From positions 1 through 42,912 of the IMG/VR virus record IMGVR_UViG_3300009161_000008: a stretch of DNA of 42,912 bases; one strand, written 5' to 3'. This DNA comes from a virus. Under the pieces are notes generated by a model, which did no database searches, was not told the origin of the DNA, and saw only the letters and a program-made list of their open reading frames with translations. Within the stretch, counting starts at the first letter, position 1. Each line of letters begins with the position of its first letter. This document shows, in pieces, positions 40,701 to 42,912 of the stretch. The position numbers and the translations under genes are program-made.

Positions 40701-42912
40701 TATCAAAACGGTGGTAATATTCAAAGAGCAACTGGTCCTACTGCTCAAAGACCTCCAAATGAATCTTGGGAGGTTTTACTCCCTCTTGCTAGAGGAAATC
40801 CCGGAACGGCAAAATTGATGGCTTCAGCCATTAACAGAATTCTTGGGTTTACTAGAACTGAATTTGTTGAACTTAATGGATATGAGCATATGGAAGTAAA
40901 GGCAATGAGTGCTGCCCAGAAAGCAAGAAGAGAGGAATTAAGAGATAAGTTTGACCCAGAAAACGAAGACGACAGAGGCTTTAGCCCACTTGAAGGCATC
41001 TCTGCGGCTGAAAAGAAACTTGCTAGACTATATGGTGAGCATCCAAACTCCCTTGGCGGTGAAAGAATGAGAGATACGCAAAATCCTTTTTCTCTGTTCA
41101 GAATTGACAGATTCCAAGGGACGGTAACTCCTCACGAAACCAACAATGGTCCTTCAAAGGTGCAATTTAATCAATTCACACAAGGGTGGGGTGCGGCTAA
41201 CTATTCTTCTAAGAATTGGGTTCAAATGACCCCAGAAGATGTTGCGTCCAACAAAAAGATGTTTAATATGCAAGGACAAGACCTTACTGAAGGCTACCTG
41301 CATAAGTCTGGATATAGCATTTTCAGACAAGAAAGAACTACTAAGGGAGGGAAACGACCAGATGGAACTACAGCCCCAGATACTGTTAGAATGGAATATT
41401 TGGTGTTTGACCCAACACGCGGATTAGCAGGTAGAGGCTTTAATGATAAGGAAAAGGCGTTTGACTTTGCCTCTGAACACTCAACCACACTTACTCTTCC
41501 GCCAGAAAGAGCAAACACTCTTGAACTTGCGTTAAGAGACGAAGGTTGGCTTCCTAAGGGTATAAACTTTATAGGGACAATTAGAGATACCTTTGTTTCT
41601 AAGGATGGCAAGTGGCAAGCAGAGCGTAAGGTCTATAAAGGACAGAATGGATATCAACTGGTTGATTTGGCTAGCGGTCTTACTATCTTCCAAGGCATAA
41701 AGGTTGGTTTCCTTTCCGATGGACTAACTCCAAATGTCAAAGACCTAAATGCGGCAATTAAGGCTGCACAGGAAGGTAATATGGTAGAAATCGCTGTTGC
41801 TGATAAGTTTGAAGCAGATGTAAAGGGATTCAAGCATCCAATTACTGGTCAAAAAGGACTTGCTGATTATTTTATTGTTCACGGAGATACTGGTGCTCCA
41901 GACAAACAGTTAATTGCAAAGAGAAATCCTATTTACTACGAGATGAGAAAGCGTTTTGCCGAAACAATGGGATGGAATGCGGTTAACACTATTACTGCTT
42001 TAATGCGTAAGGAACTTGGAGATAACGTAGTTAACAATGACCACAAGGCGGTTAGCGACTGGGTTGAAAAGTGGACTAATGAATGGTCTGCTGAGAAGTT
42101 AAAGGAAATGACCAAGACAGCATCAGATGAGGCTAAGTTTGAATTAGAACAAACACTCTTAGATAAACAAGCAGTTGATATGTTGAATCTTGGTCAACAA
42201 TGGTCTTGGCACAGACCTAAGAAACCAGCAGGACTCAAGCAAAGTGCTACACAAGAACAAAGAGATGCCTTTGACCAAGCCCAAAAAGACTACTTACAAG
42301 AATCAATTGAATGGGATAAGCAACAGAGAGCCATTAGAGAAAGACCAATTAATGAAGAAGAAATTAGTTCTCTTATTGCTTACGCTAAGTCAATGAAGGG
42401 TAGACAGTCTGAATTTGAAGGTCTTGTTGGCGTTCTTACAGGTCTTTCTGACCAAGCAAACAAAATTGCGGAAGGCAAGGAAGTTGCTGGTAAGTTGGCT
42501 CAAGTTAGAAACAGTATGAGAGAAGCCGAGGTATCCGCAGAGGCTACTTTCTATGTAAATAGAATGGGTTTCATAATTCACCAATTAATGCCAAAAGCAC
42601 CTAAATCTTTAATGGGCATAGATGTTGTTATGCCTACTATTATTTCTCAGCAAAAAGGCTCTATAGACATTCTTGGAAAGAGAGTGCTTGGGAAGGGTGA
42701 CCCAACTGATATTCGTAAGTCTAACTTTGTTATCTTCGCAAGTGGTGGCAATATAATTGCCAGAGTAAAGACCCTTGAGGAAGCCCACAAAGAAGTTGAA
42801 AAGGCTTCTGGACAGGCAATCTGGATGAAGAGATTTGTTGCTGAAGGTTCTGGGTTGGATTCTGGACCAATACCAGAGTCTATGAGGGAGCGTCCTGCTC
42901 CAGAAGGTGGAG
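34782..42912 (+). CDS. Giant virion/ejection protein, N-terminal 2,710 residues (continues at 1-164)
   Basis: One open frame runs from ATG 34782 through the end of the window and finishes at 164, about 2,723 residues in total. It is helical and Lys/Asn/Glu-rich, with hydrophobic stretches near residues 415-445 and 985-1015 and a Pro-rich piece near 1220-1245. Near residue 1388 the sequence REEISHALFYTE resembles a zincin helix (HExxH) that has lost its first His. No lysozyme or transglycosylase motif was recognised. Order and size suggest a gp16-type ejection protein or a polyvalent injected protein. Arg is almost always AGA, matching the phage tRNA-Arg. Confidence 0.85.
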   Translation, partial: MAETPASGLPKKTSPLDPLTAGVATRPVQAIANEIETKAIQRGEQPPFIPVKKGESSFVPPIELQDGSPESEQAYQNIITQKNPLGYQINRKVIFALESQKSYLEDLKKWDKEATMNANVLPGGGSVPLREIPTLHPKAQFLVNFGKTPKDILIGIARAQAKAQHFAGKYQDDPRFQRLLQSDDTLLKTPIALADAMSKSGGMFETKEEEEFFRASAENPNSIEYDTSPFRLLQRMNLEEIGKSGTFHPSQLEVEMRKTGFLLNPKNPRDVKMWRAFRKWNDEHPDQKGIMETFGENSIGAIKMLTDAVVNTGYTSVKSVGDPQIGWNPDFKDEKSKAAYQTLLLTLISAKQNGEVLKGFSEDAALDMVDKQFAASGKIDWDFFDSKARDQLPQMAIELAHMHKDLDSRGAFTAKKQGITQLMTLFSAAVTGTIGMAGMGIDTGPDRWWSQSLAGISTMTSGLAASVGDVTGNPSPDLTRAERVEQEEMKRFNTGVTYSRWHHHLSTNGIFPSMTDTRYHRDASMFLTAIEGAALLKGGWAAGRGALRYAGIKTGGQGYLSFMESTGLQATKEAMTVELRRLAAHGVDFTSATESLEIRRVLQEIKEAAKLENGGKGIDDYEAIERAFNGTGKIKNPKNPNELIEVPRETLNQLSQNISNKAAGVQTVRDAIARAAWVGKNIKYSPQAQITIQKARKILADAYPDINVDGLEDSVIYDRMRRSSFPKGKGDGVINANELRAIEKEVGATWKAIDPDGIAGMKRGGLGPLQIDYINQNHLFRGITGLLKSGNYFAERLEDWNRVHGLPVSPLISSAKLSAPAGTSVATLQEGGMQAAQRYTWASMIVPFLRMAGATGELGDFIMEFKALNKVTMGGEYNSTLLAMRNKFNREKRALLIEKASISPSDWPTIKAELEALGETTVKEVPQTTASSVNVERELARIEKEYEHLNQKDWWAHNLSSWSRNGLIAGATKLFRDGSVGAATNEAFFGMFSGMQGIGSGTGFAAFGTGVNSISSGWVTHFTKNKKQQERMTYDLDEIRARMSDNVGVEGDVQNMYILKTLATSRDNAEGIRKQKGDEAADTYLAREIFTIANLFRIGATIELTDAGVRHGLVSLMESLNMADPEHADKLRDHYMSVATRQGLTGETATQYANQMIEQTVRNNAAGVRRGSIGKERGLLEARRQRLKETTGKEVDELALAAEQLAKEAGLSPDALFSANEIPTPFVPEPYPNPTPISPNATPVERRKIEQENLARREEVDIRNKAAEVTHRENIDTNRTIGGVPTAGLPANIVDKINTFREEFKRIKNTQWKNNLEVLDITKQLENLDIEAKSIEQSNPIAEYRDGAITMGPDGAFLTSFKNGITVWEQNGKVRIYLDKDKFSTADAREEISHALFYTENMRDSRPYLRNIIFGQYKVNESGQRVLVKGPLIGKTVEDSVKMLDMFIDAHATTMSDQEGASFKARWEQGKKNLAKNPDDTRLLQAGFIEFAGRLYQARMELANPQFGRIGQQGSSSSGSLEYGNLPIPQQPNNAQAGRLSWFLGPNASISGKLEPKARLLMKLTVGDLTINDIINDGNPINGTDVDFSGKGPDELKDNVKATLAENVRMAANFLKIFKVNGAWDGMLWEYSKGKLQDLGFVIDDARSTPDLTFYKTGQIRNPMTGELNPIDPVAMRWAEQMIISSRNRGGKIDTYDIFSTESVFSRENDPSPEAKNQRWQWALASGRAHFINPDTLMFKKSLDKLMHDEWQPLRTLAERVIKPRMGEGEDWSGLTVKKTVDGRTVLIGAPNLAQTKRILEHIKTEYANVGSEGNQAVMENLGIFMEAIANGNMFDPGAPKENRGWTQLFMGEYEGATQGVGEGTAARTKRTNVQQRLLAPMRLVIRPSGLDIGGKKYEDGSVSDHIYIEALDMVALGKSVRNGWNNLIFGENGIPYWGTAAKNYTDGKQQLQDLFHGRLENLNEGISLVLTNYQNGGNIQRATGPTAQRPPNESWEVLLPLARGNPGTAKLMASAINRILGFTRTEFVELNGYEHMEVKAMSAAQKARREELRDKFDPENEDDRGFSPLEGISAAEKKLARLYGEHPNSLGGERMRDTQNPFSLFRIDRFQGTVTPHETNNGPSKVQFNQFTQGWGAANYSSKNWVQMTPEDVASNKKMFNMQGQDLTEGYLHKSGYSIFRQERTTKGGKRPDGTTAPDTVRMEYLVFDPTRGLAGRGFNDKEKAFDFASEHSTTLTLPPERANTLELALRDEGWLPKGINFIGTIRDTFVSKDGKWQAERKVYKGQNGYQLVDLASGLTIFQGIKVGFLSDGLTPNVKDLNAAIKAAQEGNMVEIAVADKFEADVKGFKHPITGQKGLADYFIVHGDTGAPDKQLIAKRNPIYYEMRKRFAETMGWNAVNTITALMRKELGDNVVNNDHKAVSDWVEKWTNEWSAEKLKEMTKTASDEAKFELEQTLLDKQAVDMLNLGQQWSWHRPKKPAGLKQSATQEQRDAFDQAQKDYLQESIEWDKQQRAIRERPINEEEISSLIAYAKSMKGRQSEFEGLVGVLTGLSDQANKIAEGKEVAGKLAQVRNSMREAEVSAEATFYVNRMGFIIHQLMPKAPKSLMGIDVVMPTIISQQKGSIDILGKRVLGKGDPTDIRKSNFVIFASGGNIIARVKTLEEAHKEVEKASGQAIWMKRFVAEGSGLDSGPIPESMRERPAPEGG
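42790..42912. repeat. Terminal redundancy, right copy
   Basis: Identical to 1-123. See that entry. The giant gene reads through the junction without a break. Confidence 0.95.

Overview
This window is an essentially complete genome of a short-tailed-type double-stranded DNA bacteriophage. The last 123 bases (42790-42912) repeat the first 123 exactly, so the contig closes into a circle of about 42,789 bp. One giant gene runs off the right end and finishes at position 164 on the left. No integrase, repressor, DNA polymerase, primase or RNA polymerase was recognised, so it appears to depend on the host replisome and RNA polymerase. The host cannot be named from sequence alone. Many genes have AT-rich leaders with no Shine-Dalgarno motif, which suggests a host that uses that signal little.

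Layout. (1) 161-1825, plus strand: lysis cassette (holin, GH24-type endolysin, lipoprotein/spanin candidate). (2) 8115 down to 1942, minus strand: a tightly packed leftward operon, many genes joined by ATGA or GTGA overlaps. It holds a RusA-type resolvase, a RecE-like PD-(D/E)XK exonuclease, a lambda O-like initiator, a DnaC-like helicase loader, an ERF single-strand annealing protein, a calcineurin-like phosphoesterase, HTH proteins, small unknowns and a tRNA-Arg. (3) 8139-11227, plus strand: small early-type genes, a terminator, a compact structured RNA candidate and five tRNAs. (4) 11228-15794: an accessory island with a class II glutamine amidotransferase, a GS-like amidoligase and two small ORFs, flanked by non-coding DNA that shares GTAACGCT repeats. 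(5) 15795-16856: one leftward gene and a repeat-rich GC-variable intergenic region. (6) 16857-42912 and round to 164, plus strand: packaging, head, tail and ejection genes, with a PAPS-reductase-family gene inserted among them.

How it works together. The exonuclease, ERF protein and resolvase form a recombination set. The O-like initiator and DnaC-like loader resemble the lambda O/P strategy of loading the host helicase. Three 22-bp iterons followed by an AT-rich stretch lie inside the initiator gene, where lambda has its origin. The most unusual observation is that this block, including an identical 19-mer and the AT-rich flank, occurs a second time in non-coding DNA at about 16700-16806, just before the late operon. 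The second main observation is the amidotransferase plus amidoligase pair, a predicted peptide or small-molecule amide-forming system whose substrate is unknown. The six tRNAs all have U in the wobble position and match the A-ending codons (AGA, GGA, ACA, CAA, TCA, ATA) common in the AT-rich late genes.
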